Shown: positions 16,731 to 23,774 of the stretch, one piece after another
How the letters are laid out: each line of letters starts with the position of its first letter
How positions within the stretch are numbered: the first letter of the stretch is position 1
NCBI GenBank assembly: GCA_021776315.1
Contig: JAJFGD010000235.1
Coordinates: 1 to 34,329 of the forward strand
Reading direction: 5' to 3'
DNA length: 34,329 bases
Origin: Hyphococcus sp.
GTDB lineage: Bacteria; Pseudomonadota; Alphaproteobacteria; Caulobacterales; Parvularculaceae
Made by a program: the position numbers and the translations under genes
Notes under the pieces: model-generated
Database searches by the model: none
What the model was told of the DNA's origin: nothing
Seen by the model: the letters and a program-made list of their open reading frames with translations, nothing else

Positions 16731-18194
16731 ATGTCGGAGAGCGACGTAATAATTGCGAAAGATCAAACAATGCCAACGGGCCAAGTCTCACTCATTGCAC
16801 GTTCTGCAATATTAATAGCGAGCCTCGTATTTGTGCTCATGATGGCGGTTGGGCTGCTTTTGCGTTCTGTACAAGGTGGTTTTGTGACCATCGCACCAGA
16901 TATGTTTTACAAACTCATGACACTACATGGGGTTGGTATGGTCGGCGCCGCTGGATTGGCTGGTTTTGCCGTCATGTGGTATTTTCTCAATAAATATGTT
17001 GCGCTTTCCAAAGCAATGTTTCTTGCATTTTTAGGGACGTTTCTTATTGGCGTCGTGGTCATTATTGGTTCGATAATGATTGGAGGCTTTGGCGGGGCTT
17101 GGACATTTCTTTATCCGCTGCCGGTTCAATCTGGCGGCGTTTGGGAAGCACAAGCGGCAATATTGTTTCTCGTCGGATTGCTTCTTATCGGCGTTGCTTT
17201 TCTGCTTGGCTATCTCGATGTGGGACGCGCGCTGATTAAAGAATATGGTAGCCTTGCAAAGTCGATCGGTTGGCCGGCTTTGTTTGGAAATGCAGAGGCA
17301 CCACCCCCAACCATTGTTGCTTCAACGGCGGTTACCATTGTGAATGTGATTGGTACAGTTGCCGGCGCTGCGATCATCTTGATGAGTATTTTTAATGCAA
17401 TCGCGCCAACATTTAGTGTTGATGCATTGCTTGCGAAAAACCTCACTTATTTCTTTGGGCATGTCTTTATCAATGCATCGATCTATATGACGGTGATGGC
17501 GGTTTATGAAATTGTGCCTCTCTATACTGGGCGTGCGTGGAAAAGCTCCAAGATCTTTCTCATCGGGTGGACAATCACTCTGTTTATGGTGATGGCGGTG
17601 TATCCCCATCATTTGTTTCAAGATTTAGCGATGCCCCCATGGCTGCTCGTCGCTGGCCAGATCGGTTCCTATGTTAGTGGAATTCCAGTAATCGCGATTA
17701 CAACATTGGCGCTGTTTGGATATTTGTTCAAAAGCGGCGCGCGCTGGGATTTGTCCCTATCCTTGTTGGTCTTGGGTGTTTTTGGCTGGGCTGGCGGTGT
17801 CATTCCCGCGATTATTGATGGGATTATTTCGGTCAACAAGGTTATGCACAATACTATGTGGGTGCCTGGCCATTTCCATTTCTATTTGTTGATTGGCATG
17901 GTTTCGATGGCTTTTGGGTTTATGGTTTGGATCGGCCGCCAAGGGACTGCGTCGGCATTTCGTGGCGTCGAGAAATTGAGCTTTGCTGCTTATGTCATCG
18001 GCGGATTGGGCTTGGTGGCAATGTTCCTTATTTCCGGTGCGAATAGCGTGCCGCGTCGCTGGGCTGAACATTTGGTTCAATGGCAAAGCTATAGTCAGCT
18101 TGCTACCGTCTTTGCTGTCATCACCGTTTTAGGGGCAATCGCCATGCTGTTTTATGGGATCGCCGGTGCCGCAAAGACCGCGACAAAGACTTGA
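16731..18194 (+). CDS. norY: sNOR-type nitric oxide reductase, catalytic subunit I (NorY)
   Basis: A 487-residue, roughly 12-helix heme-copper oxidase subunit I. All six metal-ligand histidines are seen: His66 (TLHGVGM, low-spin haem), His244 (FFGHVFIN), His293-His294 (YPHHLFQD, CuB), and His381/His383 (VPGHFHFYL). In oxygen-reducing A-type enzymes the CuB helix reads H-P-E-V-Y, with the Tyr cross-linked to His; here it is H-V-F-I-N, so the catalytic Tyr position is Asn248. No replacement Tyr is obvious nearby, while Glu260 lies one or more turns further on. Loss of this Tyr is typical of NO reductases. It follows norS by 12 bases and precedes senC. An oxygen-reducing role is less likely but not excluded. 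Confidence 0.8.
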   Translation: MSESDVIIAKDQTMPTGQVSLIARSAILIASLVFVLMMAVGLLLRSVQGGFVTIAPDMFYKLMTLHGVGMVGAAGLAGFAVMWYFLNKYVALSKAMFLAFLGTFLIGVVVIIGSIMIGGFGGAWTFLYPLPVQSGGVWEAQAAILFLVGLLLIGVAFLLGYLDVGRALIKEYGSLAKSIGWPALFGNAEAPPPTIVASTAVTIVNVIGTVAGAAIILMSIFNAIAPTFSVDALLAKNLTYFFGHVFINASIYMTVMAVYEIVPLYTGRAWKSSKIFLIGWTITLFMVMAVYPHHLFQDLAMPPWLLVAGQIGSYVSGIPVIAITTLALFGYLFKSGARWDLSLSLLVLGVFGWAGGVIPAIIDGIISVNKVMHNTMWVPGHFHFYLLIGMVSMAFGFMVWIGRQGTASAFRGVEKLSFAAYVIGGLGLVAMFLISGANSVPRRWAEHLVQWQSYSQLATVFAVITVLGAIAMLFYGIAGAAKTATKT

Positions 18195-18204
18195 TGTAAA
18201 AGCC

Positions 18205-18816
18205 ATGATCAAAACACTTCTTGCCACGATTGGAATTTTGATGGTGGGTGTGAGCACAATTCACGCCAGCACTGATAGGTTTAGTGCGTTTACGGCAGAA
18301 GGTGCTCGACGTTATTCAGCCATCAATAATCCCAATTCTGTTTTGCCCATCCAGTTAACAACGCATACAGGGGAGGCGACTACATATTTTGGGAATAGTG
18401 ATCAAATCCTGGTGGTTGAGTTCATATTCACCCATTGCCCAGAGGTTTGTCAGACTTTGGGCCGATCGTTTTTCCAACTTCAAGAAAAAGTCCGCGCGAT
18501 TGGTATCGACGATCGGGTTCAGTTTGTCAGTGTTTCTTTCGATCCAGAATATGATCATGTCCCTGAGCTTGCGGCATTTGCTGAGCGTCACCAGGCGAGG
18601 TCTGAAATGTGGCGTGTTGCACGACCGCAAACAGATGATGACCTACAGTATCTCTTAAAGACGTTTGGTGTTGTTGTGATTGACGATCCGTTTTTGCGCT
18701 ATGTGCACAATGCTGGTCTACATTTTGTTTCACCGGCCGGTAATTTGGTGGCGATCTTAGACGCTGACGATGTTGAGGGTGGTATTGAATTGATTAAGGC
18801 CGCCCCATGGCTTTAG
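18205..18816 (+). CDS. senC: SCO1/SenC-type copper chaperone
   Basis: A 203-residue thioredoxin-fold copper chaperone. ATG 18205 gives a signal sequence or N-terminal anchor (MIKTLLATIGILMVGVSTIHAS) and lies 10 bases after norY; the ORF track start at 18154 is inside norY. The SCO metal site is Cys78 and Cys82 in FTHCPEVCQTLG together with His168 in RYVHNAGLHFVSP. SCO proteins load copper into the CuA centre of oxidases, which fits the CuA motif in NorS of the same operon. The 3' end overlaps the next gene by 10 bases. Confidence 0.9.
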   Translation: MIKTLLATIGILMVGVSTIHASTDRFSAFTAEGARRYSAINNPNSVLPIQLTTHTGEATTYFGNSDQILVVEFIFTHCPEVCQTLGRSFFQLQEKVRAIGIDDRVQFVSVSFDPEYDHVPELAAFAERHQARSEMWRVARPQTDDDLQYLLKTFGVVVIDDPFLRYVHNAGLHFVSPAGNLVAILDADDVEGGIELIKAAPWL

Positions 18817-19451
18817 CGCGTATGGGGCATAACGCGTTTTTGATCGGCGGTTTTGCGCTGTGGTTATTTTTGGTTCTTCCGGGGACGACCGACATTTTAG
18901 AGGCAAACCTACCAAGCCATTTTCTGGTTCAATTACCACTATTGGCTTTGGTTGGTTGGCTTTTGGGATGCGATCCGCGCATTGGACGTGTTTTTCGAAC
19001 CGCTGACTGGAACCGTTATGGCATCACGGGGTTGGTGTTAGCGCTTTTGGCATTGCTTTTTTGGATGATCCCACGATCCCTTGATGCAAGCCTCATTGAT
19101 GGTTGCATGGCCGTCGCAAAATATTTCTCATTTCCACTTTTGGTCGGGTTGCCATTACGTTTAAGCTGGCCGGCAGCACCATTTTTTGTGAAAGGGTTTC
19201 TTCAAGCAAACCTTCTATCGATGATCGTGTTTCTCGCTTGGTTATATCACGCGGCTCCAGTGCAGCTTTGCAATAGCTATCTGCGGGAAGACCAACTCTT
19301 ACTCTCTCAATTTCTGATCAAGATATTTTTTGTCCTAAGCGTCATTTTTGCATTCAAACCAATATTCGGTTTTTCACCAACTAGAATTTTATCCCGAGTT
19401 TCTGAGCAATTCGGACAACATTTAGTAAGGTATCAAGATGGACATTCCTAA
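18807..19451 (+). CDS. Multi-span membrane protein, 'orf1' of norSY-senC clusters
   Basis: A 214-residue hydrophobic protein with about six membrane helices and no signal peptide. Conserved-looking stretches are IPRSLDASLID, AKYFSFPLLVGLPLRLSWPAAPFFVKGF and, late, LCNSYLREDQLLLSQFLIK. The position directly after senC corresponds to the uncharacterised 'orf1' in the norSY-senC-orf1 clusters of Nitrosomonas. It overlaps senC (10 bases) and nirC (14 bases), so it is made together with both. It has weak resemblance to CtaG-like assembly membrane proteins. A role in assembling the NorS/NorY complex is plausible but not shown by sequence. Confidence 0.65.
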   Translation: MALARMGHNAFLIGGFALWLFLVLPGTTDILEANLPSHFLVQLPLLALVGWLLGCDPRIGRVFRTADWNRYGITGLVLALLALLFWMIPRSLDASLIDGCMAVAKYFSFPLLVGLPLRLSWPAAPFFVKGFLQANLLSMIVFLAWLYHAAPVQLCNSYLREDQLLLSQFLIKIFFVLSVIFAFKPIFGFSPTRILSRVSEQFGQHLVRYQDGHS

Positions 19452-20244
19452 TACGAACCAACATTTCTCTGCCATCGCCAAGAAGAAAATTACGCATCTC
19501 ACATCTAACCCTATTGGGTTTTTTATCGCAGCCATGATGGCCGGCGCTTATGTTGGCGTCGGGATTATTCTTATTTTGAGTGTAGGTGAACATGCCGACC
19601 CCTCCGTCAGGACATTGGTGATGGGGGCAAGCTTTGGTATTGCTTTGACGCTTGTTATGTTTGCGGGCTCAGAGCTTTTTACTGGTTACACCATGTATAT
19701 GACCCAAGGTGTGTTGGGAAAAACCGTCACTCCGAGCCAAGCCGTGATGTCTTGGACCGTTGTTTGGGTCGGCAACCTTGTTGGGTGTCTCTTATTGGCC
19801 AGTATTGCGGTCGTCGGTGACATCAACATTGTTGGGGCTCATGGTGAACTTTTATTCAAACTGGCTGAAAAAAAAATGCATCTCGAGCCGCATCAAATGG
19901 TGGCGCGAGCAATGCTTTGTAATTGGTTGGTCTGTCTATCGATATGGACATCCGCACGAACCGACAATGATGTCGCAAAGATCATGCTTATCTTTTGGTG
20001 CCTGTTTGCGTTCATTGCGAGTGGGTTTGAGCATTCGGTTGCCAATATGACTGTATTCTCCTTGGCACTATTGGCCGATCATGGTGAGGCTATCAATATG
20101 GCTGGAGCGGCCAAAAGTCTTTTCTGGGTAACCCTGGGTAATACGCTCAGCGGGGTTTTCTTCCTGGCGGGCGGGTATTGGGCTGTTGGAAAAAAAACCG
20201 CCAGACACACCGGGAAGGCAGCCGTTATCGAACAAAGCGCCTAA
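19438..20244 (+). CDS. nirC: Formate/nitrite transporter family protein, probably NirC-type
   Basis: A 268-residue FNT-family pentameric anion channel with six membrane helices. The N-terminus has the NPIGFFIAAMMAGAYVGVGI helix, the loop motif FAGSELFTGYTMYMTQG, and the family His in SGFEHSVANM (His199), which sits in the pore of FocA/NirC. Its neighbours point to nitrite rather than formate: it ends the norS-norY-senC-orf1 operon and overlaps orf1 by 14 bases. Nitrite export or import would link NO turnover with nitrite supply or detoxification. The FNT family is certain; the substrate is inferred from context. Confidence 0.85.
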   Translation: MDIPNTNQHFSAIAKKKITHLTSNPIGFFIAAMMAGAYVGVGIILILSVGEHADPSVRTLVMGASFGIALTLVMFAGSELFTGYTMYMTQGVLGKTVTPSQAVMSWTVVWVGNLVGCLLLASIAVVGDINIVGAHGELLFKLAEKKMHLEPHQMVARAMLCNWLVCLSIWTSARTDNDVAKIMLIFWCLFAFIASGFEHSVANMTVFSLALLADHGEAINMAGAAKSLFWVTLGNTLSGVFFLAGGYWAVGKKTARHTGKAAVIEQSA

Positions 20245-20261
20245 CGATTGATGCATTCTGT

Positions 20262-20316
20262 TTTTGACACCAATTTTAACCACAAACTCTCCCCCAGGGT
20301 GGTATTGGTGTCAAAA
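20262..20316. repeat. Long inverted repeat after nirC (13-bp arms)
   Basis: TTTTGACACCAAT (20262-20274) and ATTGGTGTCAAAA (20304-20316) are perfect 13-bp arms 29 bases apart. Inside, ACCAC and GTGGT can extend the pairing. It lies between the convergent nirC and ompW genes, 17 bases after nirC, so it probably serves as an RNA hairpin end for one or both. The spacing and AT ends differ from a classical terminator. Confidence 0.6.
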
Positions 20317-20318
20317 GC

Positions 20319-20356
20319 GCCCCCTTGTTGCGCGTCGTGGTCGGCAACAAGGGGGC
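20319..20356. terminator. Strong GC-rich hairpin between nirC and ompW
   Basis: GCCCCCTTGTTGC (20319-20331) and GCAACAAGGGGGC (20344-20356) form a perfect 13-bp stem with a 12-base loop. It lies directly behind the previous inverted repeat, so two stems stand in tandem between convergent genes. T runs are weak on both sides (AATTCATTT on plus, GCTTTTG on minus). It is best read as a bidirectional transcription barrier. Confidence 0.65.
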
Positions 20357-20421
20357 AATTCATTTGGACGATTTGTATTCTGAATCGAATTCAATCGCGA
20401 CGAAGCGACGCGACGTATGAA

Positions 20422-21072
20422 TTAAAAGCGGTAGCCGAAACCAACGCCAGCAACGAAGGGGTCAAGATCCACATCGACGGTATTGAGCGTACCGCCAGAA
20501 TTCAACGTTGCCGTCGTGTCGATTTGGATATATTTGACATCGGCGTTGAAAAACCAACGATCGGTGAGCTGAAAATCAGCGCCAATTTGGAAAGCAACAC
20601 CGACAGAATCATCAAGATCGACAGTCGTTGGTCCGACAGCATTCACCAATGAGGTTGATGCATCTTCATTGTAAAAGATCGTGTAGTTGACGCCGACCCC
20701 AGCATAGGGACGTATCTTTCCATTTGGGTTGAAGTGGTACTGGAATGTAAGTGTCGGTGGCAGGGCCATGATGTCTGCGATTTCGCCAAGACCTGCCAAA
20801 TTGCCCTCTCCAATGATATCATGGGGGCTTGTCGCGAGAATGAGCTCAGCGCCGATATTGTCACTTATAAAGTAGGTGAAATCGAGTTCTGGGACGATGG
20901 CATTCTCTACGCCCACTGATCCGCCAGGGAATCCTGGGAGTACGTCGGTCGCATTTTCCGTTGGCGCCACGATGATACCACGTAGGCGGACCAACCAATC
21001 GCCTTGCGCTGCGGCGGCAGATTGAATGAAACACGGTAAAACCAAAGCGGCTGTGAGTAGCTTTCGCATCAT
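20422..21072 (-). CDS. ompW: OmpW family outer-membrane beta-barrel protein
   Basis: A 216-residue precursor with signal peptide (MMRKLLTAALVLPCFIQSAAAAQG) and an eight-strand OmpW barrel. Family marks are GDWLVRLRGIIVAPTE at the N-terminus, VPELDFTYFISDNIGAELILATSPHDI, the LPPTLTFQYHFNPNGKIRPYAGVGVNYT strand pair and the C-terminal aromatic FVAGVGFGYRF. OmpW barrels let small hydrophobic compounds cross the outer membrane and are FNR-dependent in enteric bacteria. Here an FNR-type box lies 60 bases upstream in the divergent region shared with hemN. Met2 (21069) is an alternative start. The cargo is unknown. Confidence 0.92.
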   Translation of the reverse strand: MMRKLLTAALVLPCFIQSAAAAQGDWLVRLRGIIVAPTENATDVLPGFPGGSVGVENAIVPELDFTYFISDNIGAELILATSPHDIIGEGNLAGLGEIADIMALPPTLTFQYHFNPNGKIRPYAGVGVNYTIFYNEDASTSLVNAVGPTTVDLDDSVGVAFQIGADFQLTDRWFFNADVKYIQIDTTATLNSGGTLNTVDVDLDPFVAGVGFGYRF

Positions 21073-21132
21073 TTTCTTCCTCTACGGATGACTATCAACA
21101 AATGTGATATGGGAACCCGTCGAAAAGAAAAC

Positions 21133-21146
21133 TTGATCCAGATCAT
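21133..21146. promoter_or_regulatory. FNR-type box between ompW and hemN
   Basis: TTGAT-CCAG-ATCAT matches the FNR/FixK consensus TTGAT-N4-ATCAA at nine of ten positions. Its centre is about 67 bases upstream of the ompW start and about 112 upstream of the preferred hemN start, so it could serve either gene. FnrN encoded downstream is the likely binder. Confidence 0.8.
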
Positions 21147-21204
21147 GCGGTGTCTAGAAAGCGCTTTTTTTGCAATAAAAAACGTACCAATCCAATCTTG
21201 GAAT

Positions 21205-21218
21205 TTGATCTAGGTCAG
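21205..21218. promoter_or_regulatory. Second FNR-type half-conserved box before hemN
   Basis: TTGAT-CTAG-GTCAG matches the FNR consensus at eight of ten positions. It lies 33 bases before the preferred hemN ATG (21252), so it would overlap or follow the promoter if box 1 activates hemN. That leaves it as a possible repressive or fine-tuning site, or as an activating site for a leaderless start. Confidence 0.55.
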
Positions 21219-21251
21219 AAACAGAAGCGTCACCGTTCTTATCGTGCCCCT

Positions 21252-22592
21252 ATGAAGGAAATCTGGCGAAAATATCTGGGCGAACGCATGCCTCGATATA
21301 CGAGTTACCCGTCGGCACTGCACTTTGATAGATCAGTGACGGCAGCCGACTATGCAGAAAAGATTGACGAGATTGGTCTTTATGAGCCGATATCACTTTA
21401 TGTTCATGTTCCATTTTGCCGCCAGCTTTGTTGGTATTGTGGCTGCAATATGCAGGTTGAAAACTACTATTCGCGCGCCCGTGGGTATGTCGACACAATA
21501 ATTCGGGAAATTGAGATTACTGGCCGCAAGCTAAATGGCCGCGGGCAGCCGACGAGCGTGCATTTTGGGGGCGGCACCCCGAACTATCTTTTAGGTGACG
21601 ATTTGGGCGAAATTGTCGGGGCGATTGAAGGTGCGATCGGACTAACTGACAGTGTCGATTTGGCGATAGAATTAGACCCTAGGATTTTACGCGATGATGA
21701 TGTGCATCATCTAACGTCAATTGGGTTCAATCGTTTTAGTCTCGGTGTTCAAGACTTTGATCCTACTGTGCAATCGGCCATCAACCGACTACAGAGTTTT
21801 GAATTGATTGAAGCCTGCGTTAGCGATATTCGCGCAGCGGGCGTTGACGATCTCTCATTCGATATTCTCTATGGTTTACCGCACCAGTCCGAGCAAAGTT
21901 TTGACGACACCATTGATAAGGCTATCTCATTGGCCCCAGATCGCATTTCGGTTTTTGGTTATGCGCATTTGCCAGATTCATTACCGCGGCAAAGGTTAAT
22001 CGACGAAGCGACTTTGCCCGGTACTCAATTGCGGGGCGTGCTCTCTGAACTGGCGGATCAAAAGCTGGTTGATGCTGGGTATCACCGAATTGGGTTTGAT
22101 CACTATGCCAAGCCCGACAACCCGCTCGCAAAAGCGGCCATAGAGCATCGATTAAAACGAAACTTTCAAGGGTTTACGGATGCTGCTGCATCCGCCCTGA
22201 TCGGATTTGGTCCGTCCGCCATCAGCTTTGTCGATGGCTTTTATGCGCAAAACGAAAAGGGTTTTGTTGACTATCGGCAGCGGGTCGAACATGGGGAACT
22301 TCCCATTGCGCGGGGGCTACAGCGCACGAAACGAGAATCAGTGATCGCGGCGGCAATTAGCGAATTGCTCTGTAATATGAAAACAAATATCAGCGCTGTT
22401 TTGCGCAGTGCTGCGCCGGGGGATGCGATCCGCATGTGCTCTTCCTTGGAACGGCTAGAAGCGGATGGAATCATTCAGTGGAACGGCGACGCGATTTCAA
22501 TCGCGGATGAGGCCTATGCCCTAGCGCGCGTCGTCGCCGCTGCAATTGATCCTTATTCACAACCCCAGATAGAGCACGCGACGGCTGTATAA
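21252..22592 (+). CDS. hemN: Oxygen-independent coproporphyrinogen III oxidase (radical SAM)
   Basis: A 446-residue radical SAM enzyme that decarboxylates coproporphyrinogen III to protoporphyrinogen IX without O2, supplying haem for the oxidases around it. Cys56, Cys60, Cys63 and Cys65 (PFCRQLCWYCGCN) form the cluster motif CxxxCxxC plus the HemN-specific fourth Cys. HFGGGTPNYL is the SAM-binding glycine motif, and the N-terminal PRYTSYPSALHF is diagnostic of true HemN against HemW. The ORF track start (21150) would place both FNR boxes near or in the coding region and adds a basic, unconserved tail; ATG 21252 gives the normal N-terminus. FNR boxes upstream support anaerobic induction. Confidence 0.93.
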   Translation: MKEIWRKYLGERMPRYTSYPSALHFDRSVTAADYAEKIDEIGLYEPISLYVHVPFCRQLCWYCGCNMQVENYYSRARGYVDTIIREIEITGRKLNGRGQPTSVHFGGGTPNYLLGDDLGEIVGAIEGAIGLTDSVDLAIELDPRILRDDDVHHLTSIGFNRFSLGVQDFDPTVQSAINRLQSFELIEACVSDIRAAGVDDLSFDILYGLPHQSEQSFDDTIDKAISLAPDRISVFGYAHLPDSLPRQRLIDEATLPGTQLRGVLSELADQKLVDAGYHRIGFDHYAKPDNPLAKAAIEHRLKRNFQGFTDAAASALIGFGPSAISFVDGFYAQNEKGFVDYRQRVEHGELPIARGLQRTKRESVIAAAISELLCNMKTNISAVLRSAAPGDAIRMCSSLERLEADGIIQWNGDAISIADEAYALARVVAAAIDPYSQPQIEHATAV

Positions 22593-22603
22593 ACTCAGTG
22601 CAG

Positions 22604-22621
22604 ACTGACTGGATTGTCAGT
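22604..22621. promoter_or_regulatory. Inverted repeat upstream of fnrN (possible operator)
   Basis: ACTGAC-TGGATT-GTCAGT (22604-22621) has perfect 6-bp arms and ends 49 bases before the fnrN ATG. The spacer is 6 rather than 4, so it is not a canonical FNR site. It could bind another regulator or act as a weak hairpin closing the hemN transcript. Confidence 0.4.
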
Positions 22622-22670
22622 ATAAGCCGGTCTAATATATTGACCACCGGAAAACGATTCACGAGAAAAA

Positions 22671-23378
22671 ATGTCCTCGCTAACGCTCCCTGAAAATGAC
22701 TGCGTCGCGCCGAACCCGTTGTCGTCCTGCGATCTTTGCAGCGTACGGGAGAATTCTATCTGCGCAGATTTGGGTCCCAGAGAACTGGCGCAGGTTGAAA
22801 AGACAATGGCGCGGCGATCTGTGGTCAAAGGGCGCGCGCTCATGGAAGAGGGCGAGGCAAATGACAGCCTCTATATTCTCGTTCAGGGCAGTTTTCGGTT
22901 GCTCAAGCACCTCGAAGACGGACGGCGGCAGATCACTGGATTTCTATTTCCCGGTGATTTTGTGGGTGTGCGTCCTACCGATGCCAGCGCCTATACGGCT
23001 GAGGCCCTCGAAGACAGCCGCGTTTGCCATTTTCCACATAAGTTTTTCGATGCCATTGCATCGGATTGCCCTGGCGTCAAAGACCGGTTGATTGCGCGTG
23101 GACAAACGGAATACCACAAGGCACAGGATCATATTGTGTTGTTGGGTAAGAAGACTGCTGAAGAGCGGGTCGAGAGTTTTTTACTGCTAGTCGCCAGGTC
23201 GATCGGTGATATTGGGGAGAGTGGGGCAGTGAAAACCCCGCTGCCAATGCCACGTCAAGATATTGCGGATTATCTTGGTCTGCGGCTTGAGACGCTAAGT
23301 CGAAGTTTGGCGAGCCTTAAAAAGAAGGGCAACATTGTTGAACTTTCTCGCCATAGCGTTGTGCTGGCAGCGCGATAA
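22671..23378 (+). CDS. fnrN: FNR-type oxygen-sensing transcription regulator (FnrN/FnrL-like)
   Basis: A 235-residue Crp/Fnr-family activator. The N-terminus has Cys20-X2-Cys23-X7-Cys31 (SSCDLCSVRENSIC) and a fourth Cys119 (EDSRVCHFP), the arrangement that binds an oxygen-labile [4Fe-4S] cluster in alphaproteobacterial Fnr proteins. Cys11 is extra. The cyclic-nucleotide-like beta barrel (LYILVQGSFRLLKHLEDGRRQITGFLFPGDFVG) is followed by the dimer helix and a C-terminal HTH with recognition helix LETLSRSLASL; Glu207, Ser210 and Arg211 are the FNR DNA-contact residues. It therefore should bind TTGAT-N4-ATCAA, found before hemN/ompW and ccoN2. It follows hemN by 78 bases. Confidence 0.93.
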   Translation: MSSLTLPENDCVAPNPLSSCDLCSVRENSICADLGPRELAQVEKTMARRSVVKGRALMEEGEANDSLYILVQGSFRLLKHLEDGRRQITGFLFPGDFVGVRPTDASAYTAEALEDSRVCHFPHKFFDAIASDCPGVKDRLIARGQTEYHKAQDHIVLLGKKTAEERVESFLLLVARSIGDIGESGAVKTPLPMPRQDIADYLGLRLETLSRSLASLKKKGNIVELSRHSVVLAAR

Positions 23379-23383
23379 CTATT

Positions 23384-23647
23384 TCATTTGGCGGTGTTCG
23401 TAGTCGATGCTTTCTGCCGAGGGCAGACACACGGGCCGTGACAAGCAAATTGTTGTTTTTCGGGGTTTGGGCTTTCTGGCGTACCAAAGCGGACCATGAT
23501 GAAGTCGTCACCATTGCTAGTACAAATAGGCATCCGGATGATATTGCCACCGCTGGTATTGCTGGTATGCGGGATCAATATCGCTGTGAGTGCGAGTGCG
23601 GCTGCCGAGCATGTGAATTTCGTTATTGTGGCGTAATGGGTGAGCAT
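23384..23647 (-). CDS. Small Cys/His-containing exported or membrane protein (87 aa), unknown function
   Basis: I do not recognise it with certainty. The 87 residues start with a hydrophobic export-type segment (FTCSAAALALTAILIP) and continue with MPICTSNGDDFIMVRFGTPESP and FACHGPCVCPRQK. The pattern of an ICT-G segment followed by a Cys-His cluster resembles DUF2946-like small proteins that are often found near copper or oxidase genes. It diverges from ccoN2 across an FNR box whose near-symmetric sequence could drive both directions. The codons show no clear bias and no good ribosome binding site is present, so it may be a real small copper-related protein or a chance frame. Confidence 0.5.
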   Translation of the reverse strand: MLTHYATITKFTCSAAALALTAILIPHTSNTSGGNIIRMPICTSNGDDFIMVRFGTPESPNPEKQQFACHGPCVCPRQKASTTNTAK

Positions 23648-23703
23648 AGGGTGCTTTTTTCGCGCTGCGACATATCGACAATAACGTCGCTTTTCGGCGC
23701 GTC

Positions 23704-23717
23704 TTGATTTAGGTCAA
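23704..23717. promoter_or_regulatory. FNR-type box upstream of ccoN2
   Basis: TTGAT-TTAG-GTCAA matches the FNR consensus at nine of ten positions and is centred about 64 bases before the ccoN2 ATG, consistent with class II activation and a leader of about 20-25 bases. It overlaps a second dyad, TTAGGTC (23709-23715) with GACCTAA (23730-23736). It also lies 57 bases upstream of the divergent 87-aa ORF. Confidence 0.85.
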
Positions 23718-23774
23718 GACTAGGCTCAAGACCTAATGCAAAAGCAAAGAAAAACATGGGATCAGGACTGATTT

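Noticed and set aside
22604-22621. ACTGAC/GTCAGT dyad as an FNR autoregulation box
   Set aside because: Spacer is 6 instead of 4 and arms do not match TTGAT/ATCAA; kept only as an unnamed inverted repeat.
23438-23707. 89-codon plus-strand ORF between fnrN and ccoN2
   Set aside because: Antisense to the Cys/His ORF, no ribosome binding site, and it would run through the FNR box before ccoN2.
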